Assembly (NCBI GenBank): GCA_038744785.1
Contig: JBCDLX010000004.1
Coordinates: forward strand, 1-64,000
Reading direction: 5' to 3'
DNA from: Ovoidimarina sp038744785
GTDB taxonomy: Bacteria; Pseudomonadota; Alphaproteobacteria; Rhodobacterales; Rhodobacteraceae
DNA length: 64,000 bases
Part shown: one piece after another, positions 7,895 to 15,065 of the stretch
How positions within the stretch are numbered: the first letter of the stretch is position 1
Layout: each line of letters starts with the position of its first letter
The notes under the pieces: model-generated
What the model saw: the letters and a program-made list of their open reading frames with translations, nothing else
Told to the model about the DNA's origin: nothing
Databases searched by the model: none
Translations under genes and position numbers: made by a program

Positions 7895-8982
7895 GCCAGA
7901 CCGGTATTCCTTTTCTCTTTATGCGCGGCGGCACGTCGCGGGGACCTTATATGCTCCGGAAGGACCTGCCCGTAGATCAGGACGTTCTTTCAAAAGTGCT
8001 TGTGGCAATTACAGGCTCCGGCCACCCGATCAACATTGACGGAATAGGCGGCGGCAACGCTGTGACGACGAAGGTCGCGATGTTGTCGACCTCCGACGAT
8101 GACTGGGCGGATGTCGATTACCACTTTGCCCAGGTCGGTGTCGAAGACGGGCTTGTGGATTACAAACCCACCTGTGGGAACATTCTGGTCGGGGTCGGAC
8201 CAGCGGCGATCGAAATGGGGCTTGTGCCCGTCGCGGGCGATGTGACCGAAGTCAAGGTTCGGGCTGTTAACACGGGCGCGCGGATCGCGCAGCGCGTTCA
8301 GACACCCGGCGGGCGGGTGGCCTATGAAGGGGACGCGCGCATCGACGGCGTTCCAGGCACCGCTGCCCCCATCGGGTTGATGTTTCGGGACGTGGTCGGC
8401 GGCGCGACGGGTCACTTGTTCCCCACCGGGAACCGCACGGATATTCTCGACGGGATCGCCGTCAGTTGCATGGATGTGGCGATGCCCATGGTGATCACGC
8501 GCGCGTCGGATTTCGAACTGTCAGGGTATGAAAGCGCGGCGGAGCTTGACGAAAACCGCGCGTTTTTCGACCGGATGGAAGCGGTGCGCCGGAAGGCGGG
8601 AGAGTTGATGGGAATGGGGGACATTTCGGCATCAGTTACACCGAAGTTCGCGGTCCTGGCCCCGCCCAAGTCCGGGGGATCGGCGGCTGTGCGGTACTTC
8701 ATGCCGTTCAAGACCCATCCGACACTTGCTGTCACCGGGTCACAGTGCATCAGTGCCTGTCTTCTATGTCCCGGCACCGTTGGCGAGGGGCTGATGGAAC
8801 CGCCCACGGGTTCGCCGGTCGATTTGTCTTTGGAACACCCAATGGGGCTCTTGGATGTTTCGGTCGATTTCCACCTTGATGGCGATGTCTTCGATATTCG
8901 GTCGGCGGGCCTTCAACGGACCGCCCGCAAACTGGCATCGGGCGAGGTGTTTGTGCCTGCGTCGATCTGGGCTGGCAATTGA
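7891..8982 (+). CDS. PrpF-family isomerase/tautomerase (4-oxalomesaconate tautomerase or 2-methylaconitate isomerase type)
   Basis: 363 residues, starting with the PrpF hallmark MRGGTSRG, with PTCGNILVGVGPAAIE further on; the length equals that of known family members. The fold is the diaminopimelate-epimerase type; members move a double bond or a proton in aconitate-like tricarboxylates (2-methylaconitate, 4-oxalomesaconate). Translationally coupled to the dehydrogenase (ATGA) and in the same operon as the TctC/TctAB transporter, so a role in isomerising the imported acid or a breakdown product is likely. Gallate-pathway (GalD) and methylcitrate (PrpF) roles are both possible; neither pathway's other genes are in view. 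Confidence 0.88.
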   Translation: MSQTGIPFLFMRGGTSRGPYMLRKDLPVDQDVLSKVLVAITGSGHPINIDGIGGGNAVTTKVAMLSTSDDDWADVDYHFAQVGVEDGLVDYKPTCGNILVGVGPAAIEMGLVPVAGDVTEVKVRAVNTGARIAQRVQTPGGRVAYEGDARIDGVPGTAAPIGLMFRDVVGGATGHLFPTGNRTDILDGIAVSCMDVAMPMVITRASDFELSGYESAAELDENRAFFDRMEAVRRKAGELMGMGDISASVTPKFAVLAPPKSGGSAAVRYFMPFKTHPTLAVTGSQCISACLLCPGTVGEGLMEPPTGSPVDLSLEHPMGLLDVSVDFHLDGDVFDIRSAGLQRTARKLASGEVFVPASIWAGN

Positions 8983-9014
8983 CTTAAGTTGCAATACAGT
9001 ATACCATGGTATAC
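8979..9014 (+). promoter_or_regulatory. Promoter-like sequence with perfect 16-bp palindromic operator
   Basis: TTGACT (8979-8984) overlaps the stop of the prpF-like gene. Fifteen bases on is TATACC (9000-9005), which lies inside the perfect palindrome GTATACCATGGTATAC at 8999-9014. The arrangement suggests a repressor site over the -10 element, controlling the small protein and the dehydrogenase that follow. The half-site resembles those of GntR-type regulators, but no such gene is in the window. Confidence 0.5.
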
Positions 9015-9033
9015 ATCATTGAGGAGGAGCGCG

Positions 9034-9267
9034 ATGACCCACGAAGACTGCCTGATTGTCGCGCGTGCCGAGCTGAAGCAGGCTAAAAGGCTTCTGCAGG
9101 AAGAGCTTCGGGCCTATCCCACGCCAGTGTCGGGGTGCGATGCCCAGTACAACCATCTGGTGGGCCTGCGCGGATCCGTGTCAGACGCGCTGCGCGCGCT
9201 TGACGCCCCGCGCTTTGTCGCGACCCCGCGCACGCCATTTCCCGGCTCCGGGGTGGAGAGCAGGTGA
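9034..9267 (+). CDS. Small hypothetical protein
   Basis: 77 residues from the ATG at 9034, which has a strong ribosome site (GAGGAGG) just upstream. The N-terminal half is predicted helical (ARAELKQAKRLLQEELRAYP) and the C-terminal part also looks helical (GSVSDALRALDAP). No family recognised. It lies between the palindromic operator and a D-2-hydroxyacid dehydrogenase whose GTG start overlaps its stop (GTGA), so both are probably made together. The coupling and the ribosome site support a real gene. Confidence 0.6.
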   Translation: MTHEDCLIVARAELKQAKRLLQEELRAYPTPVSGCDAQYNHLVGLRGSVSDALRALDAPRFVATPRTPFPGSGVESR

Positions 9268-10241
9268 AGGTCCACATCCTGGACGATTGGTTCGACACGC
9301 TGCGCGGTCTGCCGTGTTTTTCCCGGCTGGGCGGACATGACGTCACCGTCTGGACCGATCACGAACCTGATCCGGTCCGGCTAGCCGATCGTGTCCAGGC
9401 GGCAGAGGTGATCGTGCTTTTCCGCGAACGTACCGCCGTCACTGCGGATCTTCTGGCGCGGTTGCCACACCTGAAGCTGATCTCGCAGCGCAGCGTCTAT
9501 CCCCATATCGACGTCGATGCCTGCACGCGCCACGGGGTGCTTTTGTGCTCGAATATGCATTCCGGTACGCCGTCCTATGCCGCAGCAGAGCACACGCTGG
9601 CGCTGATCCTGGCAAGCTACCGGCAAATCCCCGAGCAGGTTTCCTCGATCAAAGCTGGCCGTTGGCAGGCGGGCGTTGGTCGGACGCTGCGCGGCCGTAC
9701 CTTGGGGCTTTACGGTTATGGACGGATCGGACGGGCGGTCGCAGGCTATGCGCAGGCGATGGGCGTCGCCGTCCAATGGTGGGGGTCCGAAGCGGGGCGC
9801 GCGCGCGCAGCAGCCGATGGCGCGCACGTTCCGGAAAGCCGCCGTGCGTTTTTTGAAAGCTCGGACGTCGTAAGCCTACATGTGCGCCTGAAGCCTGAGA
9901 CACAGGGCATCATAACGAGCGCGGACCTTGCGTCGATGCAGGACGGCGCCCTTTTTGTGAACACCTCGCGGTCGGGCCTTGTCGCCGAAGGCGCCCTTGA
10001 AGAAGAGATTGCGCGGGGCCGCATCTTTGCCGCTGTAGATGTCTTCGATACCGAACCCTTACGCGATCCCTCACACCTGCTGCTTACGCACAAAAACGTC
10101 CTTCCGACGCCGCATATTGGATATGTGACCGAGGATGAGTTCGACCTACAGTTTGCCGATATCTTTGATCAAGTGAACGCCTATGCGGATGGCCAACCGA
10201 TCCACATGATCAACCCCGAGGTCTGGGAAGGGCAGGGCTAG
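9264..10241 (+). CDS. D-isomer-specific 2-hydroxyacid dehydrogenase
   Basis: 325 residues; GTG start overlapping the previous stop. The nucleotide-binding domain carries GYGRIG (GxGxxG; LRGRTLGLYGYGRIGRAVAG region), and the catalytic triad of the family is visible: Arg in NTSRSG, Glu in DTEPL, His in TPHIGYV. It should reduce a 2-keto acid or oxidise a D-2-hydroxyacid with NAD(H), or act on phosphoglycerate-type compounds. Its place behind the tricarboxylate cluster suggests handling of a keto-acid product. It converges on the exonuclease-fusion gene, with stop codons overlapping in CTAG and no terminator visible between them. Confidence 0.88.
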   Translation: MKVHILDDWFDTLRGLPCFSRLGGHDVTVWTDHEPDPVRLADRVQAAEVIVLFRERTAVTADLLARLPHLKLISQRSVYPHIDVDACTRHGVLLCSNMHSGTPSYAAAEHTLALILASYRQIPEQVSSIKAGRWQAGVGRTLRGRTLGLYGYGRIGRAVAGYAQAMGVAVQWWGSEAGRARAAADGAHVPESRRAFFESSDVVSLHVRLKPETQGIITSADLASMQDGALFVNTSRSGLVAEGALEEEIARGRIFAAVDVFDTEPLRDPSHLLLTHKNVLPTPHIGYVTEDEFDLQFADIFDQVNAYADGQPIHMINPEVWEGQG

Positions 10242-12235
10242 TACCACTTTCCCGATTGAACGCGAAGGGCATCGTTCAGTGCCCGCACGTCCCGGGCGGC
10301 AAGAACCGACAGCATCTTCAGAAACACTTCCGCCGTTGCGCGCGCGTCGCCAAGCGCGGTGTGGCGGTGGGCGTCCTCTAATGTGATCCCGTAGGCTTCG
10401 ACCAGCCCATCCAGCGTGTGATCGGATCTGTGCCCGTCAAGCGTCGCCGAAAGACGGGCTGTACAAAGAACGGGATGATCGAACCGGGCGCCACCGGCCG
10501 CTTCGAGCCGTTTAAGGAACGCCATGTCGAAGGGCGCGTTGTGCGCGACCAACACCGCTTCCTCACAGAACTCTGCAAAGGCCGCGCCGACCGGGCCAAA
10601 GGTTTCGGCTTTGGCGACCATGCCATCGTCTATCCCGTGGATCTCGGTCGAAGAGACCGGGATCGGGCGGCAGGGATTGACCAGCCGATCAAATGTCTCG
10701 CCTTCCACGATCCGCCCACGCAACACCCGAACACCCGCGATCTGCACGACCTCGTCACGTTCGGGGTCAAGGCCGGTGGTCTCGGTGTCGAAAACCACGA
10801 AGGACAGGTCTTCAAGCCGCGGGTTCTCACCCCCCAACCGTGTCCCGCTGAAATCATAGAAATCTGGCCGAAGCGGCAGGCCAAGCGCCGGGCCGGGCGA
10901 ACTTAACGGCAGAGGCAATATCATGCGCGGACCAGCGGCGATCCAGATGTCGGTTCGGTGCGCATCCAGCGCGTCGCGCGCAGTGTAGGACCCGTAGTCG
11001 TCGGACAGCGGCGCCTCTGCCAGCGCCTCAAGCGCCGCTTGGGGGAACGCTGGACCAGTCCAGGACAGGCGCAATTGAACCTCGTTCTTTTGAACCTCGG
11101 CGCCAAGCGCGATGTTCGATCTCTCTCCGTCGGCGAGGCTTGCCAGAACCCTGTCGAGCAGCGTCACGACAGCGAAGCCGTCGCAATCAACTAGGATCTC
11201 GGACCCATTGACCGTTAGCGTTTCATGGCGTGCGGCCAAGGACTCGAAGATGTCTTTCACAGATGTCGGGCGAACCGGCCAATGGTGCGCCGCGATCCGT
11301 TCGCGCCGTGCCGCTACGCTGTTGACCTCGTCAGAAAGCCCGCGAAGCTCTTCACGCATTGCACCCGTAAAGCGCGCGACCTGCTCTGGCGGCAAGGTGT
11401 CGCCCGTTTCGAATACATCTAGGATGGCTGACAAGGCCATCGCAGGGCGCCGCGCCCGGTCCATCATCTCACCCAGAAGCGCGTCCAGAGAACCGTGCGT
11501 GCGCAAATCCTCTGTCGCGTCGCGGAAGATCAGGACGTGGCCGATCTGCGCGCCCTCGCTTTCGACGGGAGAGGCAGCTCCCGTCAAAATCCGTGCGCCG
11601 TCCGTGGTTGCCGCCAGGAAGCTTTCGGGGTGCGTCGTGCCCGATCGCGAAAGCCGGTCAGTCGCGTCCAGAATGGGTTCCAGGCGCAGGAACCGATCCA
11701 GCGGGCGGTCCAATCCGATCTCGCCCAGTATCCCTACCGCCCTCTGATTAAAGAGTAGGATTTTGCCTTCGGGGGAGATCACCACGATCCCTTCGGCGAG
11801 ATCGCGCACCAATGCTTCGAGCAAAGCTTTGTCGCGGGCCATGCGCGCTGTTTTCTCAGCTATTGCGCGGGCCTGACTTTCACGCGCGTCTTCTAGCGCC
11901 TCGTGAATGGCCTGCGCGGCGGGCGCGAGCGTGCCAAGATAGCGGGCCGGTTCGCTGTCGATCTCGCCCGATACCCCTGCACTGGCGCGGGCGTGCAAGT
12001 CGGATGACAGCGCGAGAATGGGCTTGGCGACGTTTTCGTCGAAGAGAAGCCCGATCCAGGTCCCGAGGCCAAAGAGCCCCAACGCCCCGATGAGCCCGGC
12101 GATCACATAGCCATCGATTTCCCCACCGGATCGCGCATAGCCGACCCAGAGACCAGCACAAAGAAGAGCGGTTCCGCCCAATGCGAACGCCGCAAAGAAC
12201 AGCGCAAAGCGCAGGCGCAGTGTGTCACGCGGCAT
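10238..12235 (-). CDS. Membrane sensor pseudokinase fused to DnaQ-like (DEDDh) 3'-5' exonuclease
   Basis: 665 residues from the ATG at 12235 (a TTG 12 bases upstream is also possible). Order: two membrane helices (about 6-31 and 44-66), a linker/HAMP-like region, a PAS-like domain (about 140-245), a region shaped like HisKA plus HATPase (about 250-440), then an exonuclease domain (about 477-650). The kinase-like part has no phosphoacceptor His (MDRARRPAMALS where HELRNPL is expected) and a poor N-box (LLDRVLASLAD), so it is probably inactive. The exonuclease keeps DEDDh motifs: FDTETTGLD, HNAPFD, and H...LGDARA. It lies at the end of the acetate-uptake operon, just after a receiver-domain gene. 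Related fusions accompany symporter/DUF294 genes in other proteobacteria as far as I recall; the role is unclear. Confidence 0.85.
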   Translation of the reverse strand: MPRDTLRLRFALFFAAFALGGTALLCAGLWVGYARSGGEIDGYVIAGLIGALGLFGLGTWIGLLFDENVAKPILALSSDLHARASAGVSGEIDSEPARYLGTLAPAAQAIHEALEDARESQARAIAEKTARMARDKALLEALVRDLAEGIVVISPEGKILLFNQRAVGILGEIGLDRPLDRFLRLEPILDATDRLSRSGTTHPESFLAATTDGARILTGAASPVESEGAQIGHVLIFRDATEDLRTHGSLDALLGEMMDRARRPAMALSAILDVFETGDTLPPEQVARFTGAMREELRGLSDEVNSVAARRERIAAHHWPVRPTSVKDIFESLAARHETLTVNGSEILVDCDGFAVVTLLDRVLASLADGERSNIALGAEVQKNEVQLRLSWTGPAFPQAALEALAEAPLSDDYGSYTARDALDAHRTDIWIAAGPRMILPLPLSSPGPALGLPLRPDFYDFSGTRLGGENPRLEDLSFVVFDTETTGLDPERDEVVQIAGVRVLRGRIVEGETFDRLVNPCRPIPVSSTEIHGIDDGMVAKAETFGPVGAAFAEFCEEAVLVAHNAPFDMAFLKRLEAAGGARFDHPVLCTARLSATLDGHRSDHTLDGLVEAYGITLEDAHRHTALGDARATAEVFLKMLSVLAARDVRALNDALRVQSGKWY

Positions 12236-12611
12236 CGCTCTCGCCAAGGAGGTTGGCCATCTCTTGTGTTAGAAGCTTTGTGTCGAACGGCTTGATAAAA
12301 AACGCATCCGCGCCAAGCGCCAGTCCTTTTCGCCGGGCCATCTTTCCCGCCGCCGAGATCATTAGGATCTTAGTGCTTTGAAGGGCCTCTGTTTCCCGAA
12401 TGTACTGACAGACCTCGTACCCTGATCCTTTGGGCAGCATCACATCAAGGATCACCAGATCGGGTTGTTCGGCCTGAAGCGAGGCAATGGCTCCTTCACC
12501 GCTTGAGACACGTTTCAGATCGTATCCTTTCCGGCTGACGAGAAACTCGATAGCAAGCGCAATGTTGTCCTCATCTTCGACCAGAAGCACGGATTTGTCG
12601 TCAGCTGGCAT
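12225..12611 (-). CDS. Single-domain response regulator (CheY-like receiver)
   Basis: 128 residues, a receiver domain only. The acidic cluster EDED lies near residue 12-15, the phosphoacceptor Asp is in LVILDVMLP and the conserved Lys in FFIKPFDT. No output domain follows, so it must work through a partner protein. It overlaps the membrane protein gene upstream by 11 bases and the pseudokinase-exonuclease gene downstream by 11 bases, so all three are probably co-translated. As the fused downstream protein seems unable to phosphorylate, the phosphodonor may be encoded elsewhere. Confidence 0.88.
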   Translation of the reverse strand: MPADDKSVLLVEDEDNIALAIEFLVSRKGYDLKRVSSGEGAIASLQAEQPDLVILDVMLPKGSGYEVCQYIRETEALQSTKILMISAAGKMARRKGLALGADAFFIKPFDTKLLTQEMANLLGESDAA

Positions 12612-13116
12612 CGGCGTTCTCCTTGCAGGCCGCTTTGATCAGGCGTGCCTCGGCAGTGCGCCAGGTCGCGGTATCGGGGTCGGACAGGGTTGCGTCCGTG
12701 ACGTCGGCACGGGTCGTTTCGGCGCAGTTCAGAAGCTGAGGGACGCGCGCCGATGGTCGCCACCGTGCGAAAAGGTAAAGGTCAGCCAACACGATCCCTG
12801 GTTCATCCGGGTTGGTCTGAAGCGACCCGGTATCGAGTGCAACAAGACGGGTCGTCGGCGGTGCGAGAAAGCTCCAGGGTCGATACCATGCAGTTTCCTT
12901 GACCTCATCCACGACAACGACGCCTTCGGGCAGGCCCTCGGTCGTGCGCGCGCCCCAAGACACCTCGCTGCTGATCGCCACGCCGATCATCGCCAGACCC
13001 GCCGCAACCGGCATGGCCCAGCGGGGCAGGCGGCCTTTCGTCAGCATGTTCAGGATCAGGACGATGCCAGCTGCTCCGGCGCCAGCTGCAAAAGTCGCGA
13101 TGAGTTCCAGAAACAT
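12601..13116 (-). CDS. Hypothetical membrane protein of the acetate operon
   Basis: 171 residues from the ATG at 13116 (an upstream in-frame start at 13137 would overlap the DUF294 gene). Two hydrophobic segments near the N-terminus (MFLELIATFAAGAGAAGIVL and AMPVAAGLAMIGVAI) are followed by a soluble domain of about 110 residues with two cysteines near the end. I do not recognise a family. It sits between the DUF294/CBS gene and the receiver gene with overlaps or a gap of only a few bases, so it belongs to the same transcription unit and may anchor the sensory parts. Confidence 0.75.
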   Translation of the reverse strand: MFLELIATFAAGAGAAGIVLILNMLTKGRLPRWAMPVAAGLAMIGVAISSEVSWGARTTEGLPEGVVVVDEVKETAWYRPWSFLAPPTTRLVALDTGSLQTNPDEPGIVLADLYLFARWRPSARVPQLLNCAETTRADVTDATLSDPDTATWRTAEARLIKAACKENADAS

Positions 13117-13120
13117 GCCG

Positions 13121-14953
13121 TCAGGTCCCGCTGCCAAGAGAGGATTGCATCGTGCGCACGATCAGGAAAGCGTCGCGAAGATGATTGCGTTCAAGATCTG
13201 ACATCGTGGCGGGCGCGAGGAAATTGTCCGGCTTTCCACCCTCGGCAATCTGAGCCGCTTGATGGCGCAAGCGCGTCTCTGAAATCAGGTCATAGGCGTC
13301 CAGCAGTTCCCGCCCGCCATCAGTTGAAATCACGCCCATCTCCGCCGCCTCGATAATCCGCTGGCGCGTGTTGATCGCCGTGAGTCCACCCCTAAGCGCA
13401 TATACCCGGCCCAAGTCCACCACCGGAACGACGCCCGAATGCTTCAGATCCAGACGGTTTTTGTGGTCGCCCGAGCGTATCACGGCAAGACCGCGGAATA
13501 GGCCAAGCGGGGGCGTATGCTTCAGCGAGTTGACGATCATGTGCCGCACGAAGATCGAATTTCCCTTGGCCAGTCTCAGCGTTTCGGCCTGAAGATCATC
13601 AAAGAGCGCGGTGTCACCCGCGATCGGGCGCAGATCGAACATGACAGAGGCCAGCATCTGCGCTTCTTCGTCGGGTTCGGCGATCCACTTGGCAAAGTAC
13701 TCGCGCCAGACCCGGCGGGGTTGCCGCCACCTTGGGTTGGTCGCCATCATGTCCCCGGGGCAATAGACGAAGCCCACCTCGTGCATCCCGTCGCTGACGA
13801 ATTTGGCCAGCGCCGAAAAGTACGCGTCGTGGTCATCCGATGCGCTGTCGTCAAGGATCAGGCAATTATCCTGGTCGGACACGCCGGTTTGCTCGCGGCG
13901 TCCCTGACTGCCGCATGCGGCCCAAAGGTAAGGCACTGGGGCGGGCCCGAGTTTCTCTTCGGCCAGAACCAGGAGCCGCCGGGTGACAGCGTCGGTCAGA
14001 TCGGTAATCCGGCGGCAGATCGCGTCGGGCCGGGTACCTGCGGTGGTCAGAAAGCTCAGAAGTTCGGGCAGGCGGGCCATCACGCCTGCCATTTCCGAGG
14101 CCGAGAGTGCGGCGACGATCTCGGACGCCATGTGGCTTGCCGTTGCAGCCTGTTGACGGAAAAGATCGGTGCGTCCGACCATCCCCACAATCCGGCCCAG
14201 CCTGTCCGCGACGGGCAGGTGATTGATCCGTCGCTCCGCCATGGCCAGAAGCGCATCAAGCCCAACGGCGTCAGGCAAGATTGTGATCGGGTTCGCGGTC
14301 ATAACCTGTCCGACGGGAAGGTCGCCGCCCAGACCCTCGGCTAGGACCTTGTTCACCAGATCGTGGACCGTGACGATGCCGATCAGATCCGTGTCCCGCA
14401 TCACCAAAACCGAACTGATTGAACGGTCCCGCATCGTGCGGGCCACGTCAACAATTCGGCTGTCGGCGCTGCAGCTCACGGGCGTTCGCGCCATGATATC
14501 AGCGACTTGCACGGACATCAGGCCCGTGGCGTAAGGCCCATCGTCGGGCTTTGCGCGCACGGGTCCGGCCCGTTCGAACCAGCGGCCAATCTCGGGGACG
14601 TCATCGATCAGGTCCTGAAACCGGCCTGTCGACAGAACGAGAAGCTCGGTTGGCTGGGTGGCGCGCGCCGACAAAATCGCCTTCCCGCCGCGCAGGATGC
14701 CTCGTTCGCCCATGAACTCGCCCGCGCCGCGATGCGAGATCACATCGCCATCGGTCGAGACAACCTCGACCGCACCGCTTTCAATGACAAAGAGACCGGG
14801 AAGTATTGCACCTTCGGCAAATACGGTGCCGCCAGCTTCGACCTGCTTCAGCTGAAGATCCGAGGAGAGATCGGCCCGGGCATCCTCGGGGATTCGATCA
14901 AACGGCGCGACGCGCGTCAGCCGGTCGGTCAGTGTCACGTGATCGTCGGGCAT
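13121..14953 (-). CDS. cNMP-binding / CBS-pair / DUF294 nucleotidyltransferase-like protein
   Basis: 610 residues from the ATG at 14953 (MPDDHVTLTD); the longer open frame upstream runs through a hairpin and is arginine-rich, so it is not used. Order: cyclic-nucleotide-binding fold (about 10-125), a CBS pair (about 150-270, typical VMTANPITI and VHDLVNKVL segments), a DUF294 nucleotidyltransferase-like domain with the GSQGRREQ...SDQDN motif (about 340-380), and a DUF294_C helical domain. Proteins of this build are GlnD-like sensors, often beside acetate/solute symporters. It follows the symporter gene after a strong hairpin (15032-15058). Expected role: signalling or regulation linked to carbon or nucleotide state; no direct substrate known. 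Confidence 0.88.
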   Translation of the reverse strand: MPDDHVTLTDRLTRVAPFDRIPEDARADLSSDLQLKQVEAGGTVFAEGAILPGLFVIESGAVEVVSTDGDVISHRGAGEFMGERGILRGGKAILSARATQPTELLVLSTGRFQDLIDDVPEIGRWFERAGPVRAKPDDGPYATGLMSVQVADIMARTPVSCSADSRIVDVARTMRDRSISSVLVMRDTDLIGIVTVHDLVNKVLAEGLGGDLPVGQVMTANPITILPDAVGLDALLAMAERRINHLPVADRLGRIVGMVGRTDLFRQQAATASHMASEIVAALSASEMAGVMARLPELLSFLTTAGTRPDAICRRITDLTDAVTRRLLVLAEEKLGPAPVPYLWAACGSQGRREQTGVSDQDNCLILDDSASDDHDAYFSALAKFVSDGMHEVGFVYCPGDMMATNPRWRQPRRVWREYFAKWIAEPDEEAQMLASVMFDLRPIAGDTALFDDLQAETLRLAKGNSIFVRHMIVNSLKHTPPLGLFRGLAVIRSGDHKNRLDLKHSGVVPVVDLGRVYALRGGLTAINTRQRIIEAAEMGVISTDGGRELLDAYDLISETRLRHQAAQIAEGGKPDNFLAPATMSDLERNHLRDAFLIVRTMQSSLGSGT

Positions 14954-15031
14954 CGAACGTTTGCCACCTGTCTTTCTTAAAGGTCCAAAATGGATCGTAC
15001 CTTGTCCCCGCGCGAAATTTCGCGGGGTGGT

Positions 15032-15058
15032 GGGAGGGCGCCGCGAACGGCGCCCTCC
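15032..15058 (-). terminator. Hairpin between symporter and DUF294 genes
   Basis: GGAGGGCGCCG / CGGCGCCCTCC pair with a 4-base CGAA loop, with a second weaker repeat (CCCCGCG...CGCGGGG, 15006-15027) next to it. No T-run follows on the minus strand, so it is more likely an attenuator or mRNA-end stabiliser within the operon than a full terminator. Confidence 0.6.
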
Positions 15059-15065
15059 AACTTTA

